From: Prauserella_A oleivorans
GTDB lineage: Bacteria > Actinomycetota > Actinomycetes > Mycobacteriales > Pseudonocardiaceae
Direction of reading: 5' to 3'
Length of the DNA: 64,000 nucleotides
Assembly (NCBI RefSeq): GCF_042685745.1
Contig: NZ_JBHUNT010000001.1
Span: 4,154,001 to 4,218,000 of the forward strand
Made by a program: the position numbers and the translations under genes. Positions 7,958-16,225 of this stretch are shown here, piece after piece (position 1 is the stretch's first letter; every line of letters starts with the position of its first letter). The notes beneath the pieces are model-generated. The model was not told the DNA's origin. It was given only the letters and a program-made list of their open reading frames with translations, and searched no databases.

Positions 7958-10026
7958 GCCAGTTCCTTCCTGATCCACTCGACCTGCAGCAGCATCAGGT
8001 TCTCCGCGACCTCCTCCGCCTGCGGCGTCATGTGGGTGGCGCCCGCCAGCGGCAGGAAGGTGTGCTGCCGGCCCGCCGCCAGCAGCGCCGACGACAGCCG
8101 CAGCGCGTGGGCGACGAACACGTTGTCATCGGCCAGGCCGTGCACGATGAGCAGCGACCGACTCAGGTTCTTCGCGTCGGCGAGCAGCGAGTTGCGTTCG
8201 TAGGTCTCCGGCTGCTCATCGGGGTGGCCGAGGTAGCGCTCGGTGTAGTGCGTGTCGTAGAGCGCCCAGTCGGTCACCGGGGCGCCCGCGACCGCGGCCT
8301 TGAACACGTCCGGCCGCCGCAGCACCGCCGCCGCGGCGAGGTAGCCGCCGAACGACCAGCCACGGATGGCGACCCGGTCGAGGTCGAGGTCGCCGATCTG
8401 CTCCGCCGCGGCGTGGAGGGCGTCGACCTGGTCGGCGAGCGCGACGTCGGCGAGGTCGCCCGCCATCTCCTTCTCCCACGCCGGACCGCGCCCGGGCGAC
8501 CCGCGGCCGTCGACGACGAGCACCGCGAACCCCTGGTCGGCGAACCATTGGGACGTGAGGAACGCGTTGCGGCTGTGCAGCACCCGCTGGGCGTGCGGGC
8601 CCCCGTACGGGTCGAGCAGCACCGGCAGCTTGCCACTGCCCGGGGTGTGGCCGGTGGGCAGCAGCAGCGCCGCCCGCAGCCGCCGCTCCCCCAGCTCCAG
8701 CCAGCGCAGGTTGAGCTCGAGTCCGGGGTCGACCGTGGCCGAGGCGACCTCGGCGATCCGGGTCCCGCCGGACAGCACCGAGACGCGCGGCCCGCTGTGC
8801 TCCAGACTCCACGACGAGAGCACGGTGAGCTCCGCCGTCCCCGCGCCGACGTGCACACCGTCCATTGTGGACAGCCGACGGGCGGCGCCGTTCTCCGTGC
8901 GGTAGACGTGGATCTGCGTCGGGTCCTGTTCCGACGCACTGAACAGCACCTCGTCACCGACGTGCAGCACCGACCGCACCTGCAGCTCCGGCCCGGTGAC
9001 CGGCTTGCCGTCGATCAGCAGCCGGTAGCTGCCATCGGCGGCGCTGACGTGCACGAGCCTGCCGTCCGGGGTCCACGCGGGCACGCCGGTCACGATCTCC
9101 ACCCAGTGCGGGTCGCTCTCGGCGTGCACGAGGGTGGTCGAGCCGTCCCCGGGGTCGACGGCGTAGACCTCGAGGCGTTTCTGGTCCCGCGGTTGCACGG
9201 CGATCAGGGGCGCGCCACCGCCGGACCAGTGCACGGCGACGAGGTATTCCCAGTCGCCCGCCTGCACGTCGACGCGGCTGCCGTCGAGACCGAGGAACGA
9301 CAGCGAGACGCTGACGTTCGTGGTGCCCGCCGCGGGATAGGCGACCGTGTTCACGGGCACGTCCGGGCTGGCGGGGTCGGCGATGCTCCAGCGCGGCACG
9401 GCCGACCGGTCGCTACGCTCCACCAGCAGGCTCTGCCCGTCGGGCGACCACCAGTAGCCGCGCACCCGGCGCATTTCCTCGGCGGCGATGAACTCCGCCA
9501 GCCCCCAGGCGATGTCGTCGCCCGGTTCGTCGACGAGCACGCGGTCCTCGCCGGTCGCCAGCTCCACCACCCGGAGCCGGCGCTCGCTGACGTAGGCCAC
9601 GTGCGTGCCCGGCGGGTTCGGTCGCGGGTCGACGACGGCGCCGTCCACGAGCGTGCGGATCTCGCCGCTGCGCAGATCGACGGTGTGGAGCTTGCCGGAC
9701 AGCGAGAAGGCCGCCACCGTGAACGCCTCGTCGACGGCGTAGCCGACCACGCCGCCGGAGGTCTCGCGGGCCCGCTCCCGGCGGGCGCGTTCCTCGGGCG
9801 GGATCTCCTCCTCGCCCGGCAGCAGCTCCGCGGCGTCGACGAGCTTGGCCTCCTCCCCCGAGGCGAGGTCGAGCTGCCACAGGCTGTTGCGGCGGTCGTA
9901 GCCCGACTCGGCGCGCAGGAACAGCAGCCGCGAACCGTCGGGCGCGGCGCGGAATTCCTTCGGTGCACCGAGAGTGAATCGCTGCGTGCGGGCTTGCTTG
10001 CGCAGGAAGGAGAGCTCGTCTGTCAC
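7954..10026 (-). CDS. S9-family serine peptidase (dipeptidyl-peptidase IV/prolyl oligopeptidase type)
   Basis: A 690-residue two-domain protein. An N-terminal beta-propeller (~20-440), with a DPPIV-like segment containing EFIAAEEMRRVRGYWWSPDG, is followed by an alpha/beta-hydrolase domain. The catalytic triad is visible: Ser in GWSFGGYLA (~553), Asp in GLADDNV (~628) and His in GATHM (~665). The Glu-Glu pair in the propeller suggests recognition of a free N-terminus and cleavage after X-Pro. There is no signal peptide, so it is probably cytosolic. It is translationally coupled to the following LLM oxidoreductase. Confidence 0.88.
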   Translation of the reverse strand: MTDELSFLRKQARTQRFTLGAPKEFRAAPDGSRLLFLRAESGYDRRNSLWQLDLASGEEAKLVDAAELLPGEEEIPPEERARRERARETSGGVVGYAVDEAFTVAAFSLSGKLHTVDLRSGEIRTLVDGAVVDPRPNPPGTHVAYVSERRLRVVELATGEDRVLVDEPGDDIAWGLAEFIAAEEMRRVRGYWWSPDGQSLLVERSDRSAVPRWSIADPASPDVPVNTVAYPAAGTTNVSVSLSFLGLDGSRVDVQAGDWEYLVAVHWSGGGAPLIAVQPRDQKRLEVYAVDPGDGSTTLVHAESDPHWVEIVTGVPAWTPDGRLVHVSAADGSYRLLIDGKPVTGPELQVRSVLHVGDEVLFSASEQDPTQIHVYRTENGAARRLSTMDGVHVGAGTAELTVLSSWSLEHSGPRVSVLSGGTRIAEVASATVDPGLELNLRWLELGERRLRAALLLPTGHTPGSGKLPVLLDPYGGPHAQRVLHSRNAFLTSQWFADQGFAVLVVDGRGSPGRGPAWEKEMAGDLADVALADQVDALHAAAEQIGDLDLDRVAIRGWSFGGYLAAAAVLRRPDVFKAAVAGAPVTDWALYDTHYTERYLGHPDEQPETYERNSLLADAKNLSRSLLIVHGLADDNVFVAHALRLSSALLAAGRQHTFLPLAGATHMTPQAEEVAENLMLLQVEWIRKELA

Positions 10027-10079
10027 GAGGCCTCACTCTGGCAGACCGCCCCGCCCCCGCGCCAACACCACACCGAGCG

Positions 10080-10092
10080 AAACGAATCGTTT
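10080..10092. promoter_or_regulatory. Short inverted repeat in the rocD/S9 peptidase divergent promoter region
   Basis: AAACGAATCGTTT is symmetric about its central base and lies in an AT-richer patch between two divergent genes, about 90 bases before rocD. It is a plausible operator, but no regulator gene is adjacent. Confidence 0.3.
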
Positions 10093-10180
10093 TCCGAACC
10101 CGCGAACCACGCAACGATCATCGCGTCCAAGCAACGGATTCCGGCTGATCTCGCCGAGCAACCCGGCCTAACCTGAACGC

Positions 10181-11413
10181 ATGACGACGTTCGCCGACGG
10201 CACCACGACCGCCACCTCCGCCGACTACATCGCGCTCGACGAGCGGTGGAGCACGCACAACTACCACCCGCTGCCGGTGGTGATCGCCGAGGCCGAGGGG
10301 GCCTGGGTCACCGATGTCGAGGGCAACCGCTATCTCGATTTCCTCTCCGGCTACTCGGCACTGAACTTCGGCCACCGGCATCCCCAGCTCGTCGCGGCGG
10401 CGAAGGAGCAGCTCGACCGGGTGACCCTGACGTCGCGCGCGTTCCACCACGATCAGCTGGGCCGATTCTGCGCGGAACTGGCCCAGCTCACCGGTACCGA
10501 GATGGTGCTGCCGATGAACTCGGGCGCCGAAGCCGTCGAGTCCGCGATCAAGATCGCGCGCAAGTGGGCCTACCGCGTCAAGGGCATTCCCGACGGCGAG
10601 AGCCGGATCGTCGTCGCCGCGTCGAACTTCCACGGCCGCACCACGACCATCGTCTCGTTCTCCACCGATGAGACCGCGCGCGCCGACTTCGGTCCGTTCA
10701 CCCCGGGTTTCGACGTGGTGCCCTACGGCGACGCGGCCGCGCTCGCCGCGGCGATCACCGACCGGACGGCGGCCGTGCTCGTGGAGCCGATCCAGGGGGA
10801 GGCGGGCGTCATCGTGCCCCCGCAGGGATACCTCGCCGAGGCGCGCCGGCTGTGCGACGAGGCGGGTGCTCTGCTCATCGCCGACGAGATCCAGTCCGGC
10901 CTCTGCCGCACGGGACCGGTCCTCGCGCTGGACCACGAGGGCGTGCGCGCGGACCTCTACACGCTCGGCAAGGCGCTCGGCGGCGGCATCGTCCCGGTGT
11001 CCGCGGTCGTCGGCCGCGCCGACGTGCTCGGCGTGCTCAAGCCCGGCGAGCACGGGTCCACCTTCGGCGGCAACCCGCTGGCCTGCGCGGTCGGGCGGGC
11101 GGTCATCCGGCTGCTGTCGACGGGCGAGTTCGCCGAGCGCGCGGCCACCCTCGGTGAGCGCCTGCACCAGCGGCTCGCCGGGCTCCTAGGGCACGGGGTC
11201 GCCGGCGTGCGCGGCCGGGGACTGTGGGCGGGTGTCGACATCGCGCCGGGTGGCCCCAGCGGCCGGGAGGCGTCCGAGGCCCTCAAGGCGCGCGGCGTGC
11301 TGTGCAAGGAGACCCACGGATCGACGCTGCGGATCGCGCCGCCGCTGGTCATCAGCGAGGCCGACCTCGACCGCGGGCTCGACGCTCTCGTCGAGGTCGT
11401 CACCCGGAGCTGA
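10181..11413 (+). CDS. rocD: Ornithine--oxo-acid aminotransferase
   Basis: A 410-residue fold-type I PLP enzyme that converts ornithine and 2-oxoglutarate to glutamate semialdehyde and glutamate (arginine/proline interconversion). Seen: DVEGNRYLDFLSGYSA at the N-terminus, PMNSGAEAVESAIKIARKW, the EPIQGEAGVIVPP loop, LIADEIQSGLCRTG, and the PLP lysine in TLGKALGGG (~262). Related acetylornithine or GABA aminotransferases differ in the 'YSALNFGHRHP' region, which favours RocD. Monocistronic, with its own upstream region. Confidence 0.88.
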   Translation: MTTFADGTTTATSADYIALDERWSTHNYHPLPVVIAEAEGAWVTDVEGNRYLDFLSGYSALNFGHRHPQLVAAAKEQLDRVTLTSRAFHHDQLGRFCAELAQLTGTEMVLPMNSGAEAVESAIKIARKWAYRVKGIPDGESRIVVAASNFHGRTTTIVSFSTDETARADFGPFTPGFDVVPYGDAAALAAAITDRTAAVLVEPIQGEAGVIVPPQGYLAEARRLCDEAGALLIADEIQSGLCRTGPVLALDHEGVRADLYTLGKALGGGIVPVSAVVGRADVLGVLKPGEHGSTFGGNPLACAVGRAVIRLLSTGEFAERAATLGERLHQRLAGLLGHGVAGVRGRGLWAGVDIAPGGPSGREASEALKARGVLCKETHGSTLRIAPPLVISEADLDRGLDALVEVVTRS

Positions 11414-11446
11414 CCGCCGGCTCGGCCCCGCGGGACACTGCTGGAC

Positions 11447-12082
11447 GTGACCGTCCGCCCCGCCCTGTCCGTGGCCGTCGTCGCCGCGCTGTGCGCGCTG
11501 GTGCCCGGTGTCCTCTACGCGGGCCAGCGGCGTCCCGGCAACCTGGACCGGGCGGCATCCGACGCGGTCGAGGCCGGTCTCGGCGACGCCCACGGGGTCC
11601 TCACCGCGCTGGTCCTGCCGACCGAGCCGCCCGTGGTGCTGGCGGCCGTCCTCGTCACCATGCTGGTGTGCGCGTGGCGGCGGCGGTGGGCCGGAGCCGT
11701 GCTGGCGGTGGTCGCGCCGGCGGTCGCGGTCGCGGTGAACACGTGGGTGCTCAAGCCGATGGTCGGCCGGTACTACGACGACCATCTCGCCTACCCGAGC
11801 GGGCACACGGTCAGCCTGGTGTCGGTGCTCGCCGTGATCGCGCTGCTGGCCACCGCGACGTGGCGCCGGGTGGTCGTGGGCGCCGGGATCGTGCTCACCG
11901 CGGCAGCGGGGGCGGGCATGATCGGGCTCGGCTACCACTACCTCACCGACGTGCTCGGCGGCGCGGCCTTCGCGGTGGCCGCGACCCTGGCGGTCGCGAC
12001 GGGGCTGGGCGCGCTAACCCGGCACGGCCGGCGACTCGGCGGCGTCCCGCGCGAGCGCCGTGAGCCTGCTGACGGCACGTAG
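11447..12082 (+). CDS. PAP2-family membrane phosphatase
   Basis: A 211-residue integral membrane protein with about five helices. The PAP2 signature is seen as KPMVGRYY, YPSGHTVSL and GYHYLTDVLGG, giving the conserved Lys/Arg, catalytic His and the His-Asp pair. Such enzymes dephosphorylate undecaprenyl pyrophosphate or lipid phosphates at the outer membrane face. Start GTG lies 33 bases after rocD. Its 3' end overlaps the convergent zapE gene by about 69 bases. Confidence 0.82.
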   Translation: MTVRPALSVAVVAALCALVPGVLYAGQRRPGNLDRAASDAVEAGLGDAHGVLTALVLPTEPPVVLAAVLVTMLVCAWRRRWAGAVLAVVAPAVAVAVNTWVLKPMVGRYYDDHLAYPSGHTVSLVSVLAVIALLATATWRRVVVGAGIVLTAAAGAGMIGLGYHYLTDVLGGAAFAVAATLAVATGLGALTRHGRRLGGVPRERREPADGT

Positions 12083-13054
12083 GTACTTCTTCCGGTATCC
12101 GCCCGCCAGCATCTCCGGTGTGAACAGCTCGGCAGGCGAACCGCCGGACACGAGCACGGGGATAGCGCGGTCGTAGAGCCGGTCGGCGAAGGCCACCAGC
12201 CGCAGCGCGATCGCCTGGTCGGGCGCCGGGCGCACGCCGCGCAGGTGCACGGCCGACACGCCGTCGACCAGCCGCCCGTACCGGGACGGGTGCAGGCTCG
12301 CCAGGTGGTCGCACAGCGCGTCGAAGTCGTCGAGCGTGGCGCCGGGGCGCGCCTCGGCCGAGGCCACCAGCTCGTCGTCGGTGAGCGGGTCGGGCGGCTT
12401 GGGCAGGCCGCGATGGCGGTAGTCGGGGCCGTCCACCCGCACCACGCTGAACTTGGCGGACAGCGCCTGGATCTCCCGGAGGAAGTCCTCGGCCGCGAAG
12501 CGGCCCTCGCCGAGCTTGTCCGGCAGCGTGTTGGACGTCGCGGCCACGTAGACGCCTGCGTCGGTGAGCTCCCGCAACAGGCGGTTGACGAGCATCGTGT
12601 CGCCGGGGTCGTCCAGTTCGAACTCGTCGATCGCCAGCAGCCGGTGCCCGGAGAGCCGCCGGACCGCCTCGGCGAACCCGAGCGCGCCGACCACGTGGGT
12701 CAGCTCGACGAAGGTGCCGTACGACTTGGGCTCGGGCACCTCATGCCAGATCGACGCGAGCAGGTGGGTCTTGCCGACGCCGAAGCCGCCGTCGAGGTAG
12801 AGGCCGGGCTTGCCGGGGTCGGCCTGCTTGCGCCCGAACAGCGCGCGCCACCCGGAGCGCTGGGCGCCGGCTTGCCGGACCCGCTCGGCGAACGCCGAGC
12901 ACGCCTCGACAGCCGCGGCCTGGCTGGGCTCGTCCGGGTTCGGGACGTAGGTGGAGAAGCGGACGCCGTCGAACCGCGGCGGCGGGACGAGGGTGGTGAT
13001 GAGCTCGTCCGCCCCGATCTCGGGCCGGCGCGCGGTCAGCTTCTCGACAGGCAT
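12014..13054 (-). CDS. zapE: Cell division protein ZapE (AFG1-like ATPase)
   Basis: A 346-residue P-loop ATPase. Walker A GGFGVGKTHLLAS lies near residue 90, Walker B LLAIDEFELDDPGD near 138, and the AFG1-type segment ATSNTLPDKLGEGRF follows. In E. coli ZapE associates with FtsZ at the late divisome. I chose ATG 13054 (MPVEKL) because upstream codons are inside the divergent promoter region. It faces the RibD-like gene across a 54-base gap. Confidence 0.85.
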   Translation of the reverse strand: MPVEKLTARRPEIGADELITTLVPPPRFDGVRFSTYVPNPDEPSQAAAVEACSAFAERVRQAGAQRSGWRALFGRKQADPGKPGLYLDGGFGVGKTHLLASIWHEVPEPKSYGTFVELTHVVGALGFAEAVRRLSGHRLLAIDEFELDDPGDTMLVNRLLRELTDAGVYVAATSNTLPDKLGEGRFAAEDFLREIQALSAKFSVVRVDGPDYRHRGLPKPPDPLTDDELVASAEARPGATLDDFDALCDHLASLHPSRYGRLVDGVSAVHLRGVRPAPDQAIALRLVAFADRLYDRAIPVLVSGGSPAELFTPEMLAGGYRKKYLRAVSRLTALARDAAESPAVPG

Positions 13055-13108
13055 GGCGCCCAGGTTAGCTGGCGCCCGAGTGGCCCCGATCGTGCTCGTC
13101 GTGCTGGG

Positions 13109-13888
13109 ATGTGGGTCGTGCATCGCCTGTGGCCCACGCCGGCCGACGCGGCCGGCCCGCTCTCCGACGCCGAGCTCGAGGAGCTCTACGACTTCCCCGC
13201 CGAGCTGGACCGTCCCTGGATACAGGCCAATTTCGTGTCGTCGGCCGACGGCGCGGTGACGGTCGACGATCGCTCCGAGGGACTCTCCAGCCCGGCCGAC
13301 AAACGGGTGTTTCTACTCGGCCGGGACCTCGCGGATGTGATCCTCGTCGGCGCGGGCACGGTCCTCGCGGAGACCTACAAGGGTGCCAAGCCCGGACCCG
13401 AGCGGATGGAGCGGCGGCGCAGGCACGGGCTCGCCGACACCCCGCCCATCGCGATCGTCACCGGCCGCTGCACGATCCGCCCGTACGACCCGGTGGTCAC
13501 CGACACCCGCGTCCCGCCGATCATCCTCACCACCGAGGCGGCGCCGGCCGAGCGGCGCAAGGCGCTGGCCGACGCGGGAGCCGAGGTCGTCGTGCTGGGT
13601 GAGCACACCGTCGACCTGCCTGCCGCCGTGGCGATGCTCGGCGAGCGCGGGCTGCGGCGCATCGACTGCGAGGGCGGGCCGCACCTGTTCGGCACGCTGA
13701 TCGCCGAGGACCTCGTGGACGAGCTGTGCCTCACCGTCGCGCCGTTGCTCGCGGGTGCGGCGCCCGGCCGGATCGCCGCGGGCCCTGCGGCCGAGGCGGC
13801 GCGGCGGATGCGGCTGACCTCGCTGTTGCATGAGGACGGCTTCCTGCTGGCCCGCTACCGCCGCGACACTGTCACCCATTCGGAGTAG
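13109..13888 (+). CDS. RibD C-terminal-like pyrimidine reductase family protein
   Basis: A 259-residue dihydrofolate-reductase-fold protein related to the reductase half of RibD: IQANFVSSADGAVTVDD near the N-terminus, then LGRDLADVILVGAGTVLAE, and IDCEGGPHLFGTLI. Actinobacteria carry many stand-alone members not tied to riboflavin synthesis, and some bind F420 or NADPH. No deaminase domain is present and no rib genes are adjacent, so a direct role in riboflavin synthesis is not assumed. Confidence 0.78.
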   Translation: MWVVHRLWPTPADAAGPLSDAELEELYDFPAELDRPWIQANFVSSADGAVTVDDRSEGLSSPADKRVFLLGRDLADVILVGAGTVLAETYKGAKPGPERMERRRRHGLADTPPIAIVTGRCTIRPYDPVVTDTRVPPIILTTEAAPAERRKALADAGAEVVVLGEHTVDLPAAVAMLGERGLRRIDCEGGPHLFGTLIAEDLVDELCLTVAPLLAGAAPGRIAAGPAAEAARRMRLTSLLHEDGFLLARYRRDTVTHSE

Positions 13889-13965
13889 TGGCGCGCGAAC
13901 TGCGGCGCGACGGGACATCGTAGAAGCACAACAGTTCGGCCTTGACCGTCGCGAAGGAGCGAACC

Positions 13966-14433
13966 ATGGCTCAGAGCAGCGCGACCACGCCGGAGACCTC
14001 CCCCACGACGCGTGCCGGATCGTCGGCGGCGCTCAACGAGGAAGGCACGGCGGGTAAGACCACCATCGCCTCGTCGGTGGTGCAGAAGGTGGCGGGCGTC
14101 GCCGCGCGCGAGGTGTCGGGCGTGTACGCCTTGGGTGGCGGCGTGTCCCGTGCCTTCGGCGCGATCCGCGAACGCATTCCCGGATCGGGCACCGCGACGA
14201 CGCAGGGCGTCTCGGTGGAGGTCGGTGAGAAGCAGACGGCCGTCGACCTGGACATCGTCGTGGACTACGGCGCCCGGATCGTCGACGTCGCGCGGTCGGT
14301 ACGGCGCAACGTGATCTCGACCGTCGAGCAGATCACCGGACTCGAGGTGATCGAGGTGAACATCGCGGTCAACGACATCCATCTCCCCGAGGACGACAGC
14401 ACCGAGGAGGAGCCCACCACCCGCGTGGAGTGA
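13966..14433 (+). CDS. Asp23/Gls24-family envelope stress protein (first copy)
   Basis: A 155-residue Asp23 protein. A disordered Ser/Thr/Ala-rich N-terminus leads into GKTTIASSVVQKVAGVAARE, then a beta-rich body with TAVDLDIVVDYGARIVDVAR and VEQITGLEVIEVNIAVNDI. Asp23 is an abundant peripheral membrane protein in staphylococci, anchored by AmaP. A clear ribosome site (AAGGAG) precedes the ATG. It opens a tightly packed seven-gene cluster that ends in an AmaP-like anchor. Confidence 0.88.
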   Translation: MAQSSATTPETSPTTRAGSSAALNEEGTAGKTTIASSVVQKVAGVAAREVSGVYALGGGVSRAFGAIRERIPGSGTATTQGVSVEVGEKQTAVDLDIVVDYGARIVDVARSVRRNVISTVEQITGLEVIEVNIAVNDIHLPEDDSTEEEPTTRVE

Positions 14434-14436
14434 CGG

Positions 14437-14751
14437 ATGACGCCGGACCGCCTTGCCGACGCGATCGCCGACGAGATCCGCGGCCACCCCGCCGTGGTGC
14501 GCCTCGACGCCGGCCGGCACGGCACGCTGGTCACCCCGCTGAAGGGGCGCCGGGTTGTGGGAGTGCGGGTGCTCGGGCCGGGCGAACCGGTCGACATCGG
14601 CGTGGTGCTCCGGATGCCCGGACCGTTCCCCGAGGTGGCCGCCGACCTGCGCGTCCGGGTGCGGCGGGTCGCCGGTGACGTGCCGGTCAACATCACCGTC
14701 ACCGACGCCGTCGACCCCGCCCCCGTGGGCGCCGGGGATCAGGAGTCGTGA
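14437..14751 (+). CDS. Short Asp23-like accessory protein
   Basis: A 104-residue protein lying three bases after the Asp23 gene. It keeps the outline of an Asp23 fold (ADAIADEIRGHPAVVRL, then GRRVVGVRV, PVDIGVVLRM and a closing strand VPVNITVTDAVD) but is shorter and diverged. Similar small Asp23-like proteins occur in other actinobacterial Asp23 clusters. Function unknown; perhaps a partner of the main Asp23. Its stop overlaps the next start (TGATG). Confidence 0.65.
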   Translation: MTPDRLADAIADEIRGHPAVVRLDAGRHGTLVTPLKGRRVVGVRVLGPGEPVDIGVVLRMPGPFPEVAADLRVRVRRVAGDVPVNITVTDAVDPAPVGAGDQES

Positions 14752-15005
14752 TGGCCGGGGAACCGTTCGACGACCGGGAACGACGAGCCGCCGTGCGGGC
14801 CTTCGCGCGGCGGCACCATCCCGACATCGGCGGTGACCCCGCGACGTTCGTCGCCGGACTGGCCCGGCTGCGGGCGCGGACAGCCGAACCCGACCGCGGC
14901 GAGGCGCCCGTGGTTTTCGTGACCCGCCGCGCGGGCCTCGCCGGGCTCGCCGATCGCCTCCGGACGTGGTGGCGTCGTCGTCGCAGACCGCCACGCGTGC
15001 GCTGA
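14751..15005 (+). CDS. Small protein with J-domain-like HPDxGGD motif
   Basis: An 84-residue basic protein. The segment FARRHHPDIGGDPATFVAGL resembles helix II, the HPD loop and helix III of a J domain, the surface that stimulates DnaK; helix I and IV are not evident. The C-terminus is an Arg-rich, Trp-containing tail (RTWWRRRRR) that could bind membrane or nucleic acid. It is coupled to the preceding gene by a one-base overlap. A true co-chaperone role is only a suggestion. Confidence 0.6.
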   Translation: MAGEPFDDRERRAAVRAFARRHHPDIGGDPATFVAGLARLRARTAEPDRGEAPVVFVTRRAGLAGLADRLRTWWRRRRRPPRVR

Positions 15006-15065
15006 ACCAGCACCGACCCGCGGCAATCCGGACAACAAGCCAATCCGGAGAACAAGGAGACTGCC

Positions 15066-15242
15066 ATGAATGCGACCCAGACCGGACTGCTGGCCGGACT
15101 CGTCCTGGGCCTGGCCGCGTACCAGAGCTTCGTCGCGTTTCTCGTGACCCTCGCGGTCGGGGTGATCGGGCTCGTGGTCGGCCGGGCACTCGACGGCGAG
15201 CTCGACCTGTCCGATGTCTTCGGCCGGGGCCGGGACCGGTGA
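15066..15242 (+). CDS. Small membrane protein, DUF2273-like
   Basis: A 58-residue protein: a short polar start (MNATQTG) and two closely spaced hydrophobic stretches (LLAGLVLGLAAYQSFVAFLV and VGVIGLVVGRAL), ending in a charged tail with DVFGRGRDR. DUF2273 small membrane proteins are regular members of Asp23/AmaP clusters in Firmicutes and Actinobacteria. A ribosome site (AAGGAG) lies just upstream. Its stop overlaps the start of the second Asp23 gene by four bases. Confidence 0.7.
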   Translation: MNATQTGLLAGLVLGLAAYQSFVAFLVTLAVGVIGLVVGRALDGELDLSDVFGRGRDR

Positions 15243-15673
15243 GCGCCGGCACGGAGGTCGAGGGCGCCAAGCGCGGCGAGCTCGACATCGCCGAACGCGG
15301 GGAACTCCCCACCGCCGGGCACGCGGACCGCGAGGTCGCCGAGCGCGGGAAGCTCGAGATTTCCCACGGCGTGGTACGCAAGGTCGCCGCGCGCGCCGCC
15401 GACGAAACCGGCGTCACGGCGCGCGCACCGCGCCGCGTCGCCGGCCTCGATGTCGGCCACGGCGGCCCGACGGTGCGGGTCGCCGGCGCGGACAACGCCG
15501 TCGACCTGCGCCTCGATGTGGCGCTGCACTACCCGGCGCCCGTACGGCCTGCCGTCGAGCGCATCCGCGAGTCGGTGATCGAGCGGGTCGAGCACATCAC
15601 GTCCTACCGGGTGCGCACCCTGGAGATCACCGTGTCGGCTCTGGTGCCCGAGACCCGCGCACGCGTGCGCTGA
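15239..15673 (+). CDS. Asp23/Gls24-family protein (second copy) with N-terminal heptad-like repeats
   Basis: A 144-residue Asp23 protein with GTG start overlapping the previous stop. The first ~40 residues contain imperfect repeats of the form (A)ERGELxxA (AKRGELDIAERGELP, EVAERGKLEIS). The core shows ISHGVVRKVAARAADE, VDLRLDVALHYPAPV and VEHITSYRVRTLEITVSALV. Two divergent Asp23 copies in one operon suggest a hetero-oligomer. The repeat region is unlike the first copy and could serve as a separate binding arm. Confidence 0.82.
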   Translation: MSAGTEVEGAKRGELDIAERGELPTAGHADREVAERGKLEISHGVVRKVAARAADETGVTARAPRRVAGLDVGHGGPTVRVAGADNAVDLRLDVALHYPAPVRPAVERIRESVIERVEHITSYRVRTLEITVSALVPETRARVR

Positions 15674-15688
15674 GCGAGGGGGTGAACG

Positions 15689-16225
15689 GTGCGCGTCTTC
15701 GTCCGGCTGCTGTCGCTGGTACTGGGCCTGGCGCTCGCCGCGCTGGGCCTGCTGCCGGCGCTCGAGGTCGCGTGGCACTGGTGGCGTCCGGAGGACGCGC
15801 CGCTGCTCGTGCCGTGGCCGTCGTGGCGCGAGAGCCTGCTGGAGGCCGGCTGGAACTCGGCCGTCGTCCGCCTCGCCGCCGCGCTGGTGATGCTGCTGGG
15901 GCTCGTGCTCATGATCGCGGCGCTGGCGGCGCGGCGCCGCGACATCCGCCTGCACGACCCGGCGACCGAGGTCAGCGTCACGACGTCGCCCCGCGCGCTG
16001 GCGCGGCTCGTCGGCCGCCACGTCCGGGCGCAGGACAACATCACGGGGGCGACCGTGACCGCGAGCAGACGCCGGGTCCGTGTGCGGGCGCGGTCCACGC
16101 TGGAGGCCGAGCACGAGGTGCGGCCACGCGTCGCCGGGTCGGTCAGCGCGTTGCTGGCCGACATCCCGCTGGTGACCCCGCCGAAGGTGTCCGTCGTCGT
16201 CGACTCGCCGAAGGACCGCCGATGA
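15689..16225 (+). CDS. DUF6286-type membrane protein of the Asp23 cluster
   Basis: A 178-residue protein with an N-terminal membrane helix (~5-28), a WHWWRPEDAPLLVPWPSW linker, a second helix (~60-85), and a soluble C-terminal domain (SPRALARLVGRHVRAQDNI through VTPPKVSVVVDS) that resembles the Asp23-binding domain found in AmaP-like proteins. The assignment to DUF6286 is from memory of similar clusters. GTG start; ATGA overlap with the next gene. Confidence 0.65.
   Translation: MRVFVRLLSLVLGLALAALGLLPALEVAWHWWRPEDAPLLVPWPSWRESLLEAGWNSAVVRLAAALVMLLGLVLMIAALAARRRDIRLHDPATEVSVTTSPRALARLVGRHVRAQDNITGATVTASRRRVRVRARSTLEAEHEVRPRVAGSVSALLADIPLVTPPKVSVVVDSPKDRR

Noticed and set aside
8032..10176. 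A 714-codon open frame on the plus strand opposite the S9 peptidase gene
   Set aside because: It is Arg/Ala/Gly-rich with no domain sense and lies fully antisense to a gene with clear catalytic motifs. High GC content makes such shadows common.
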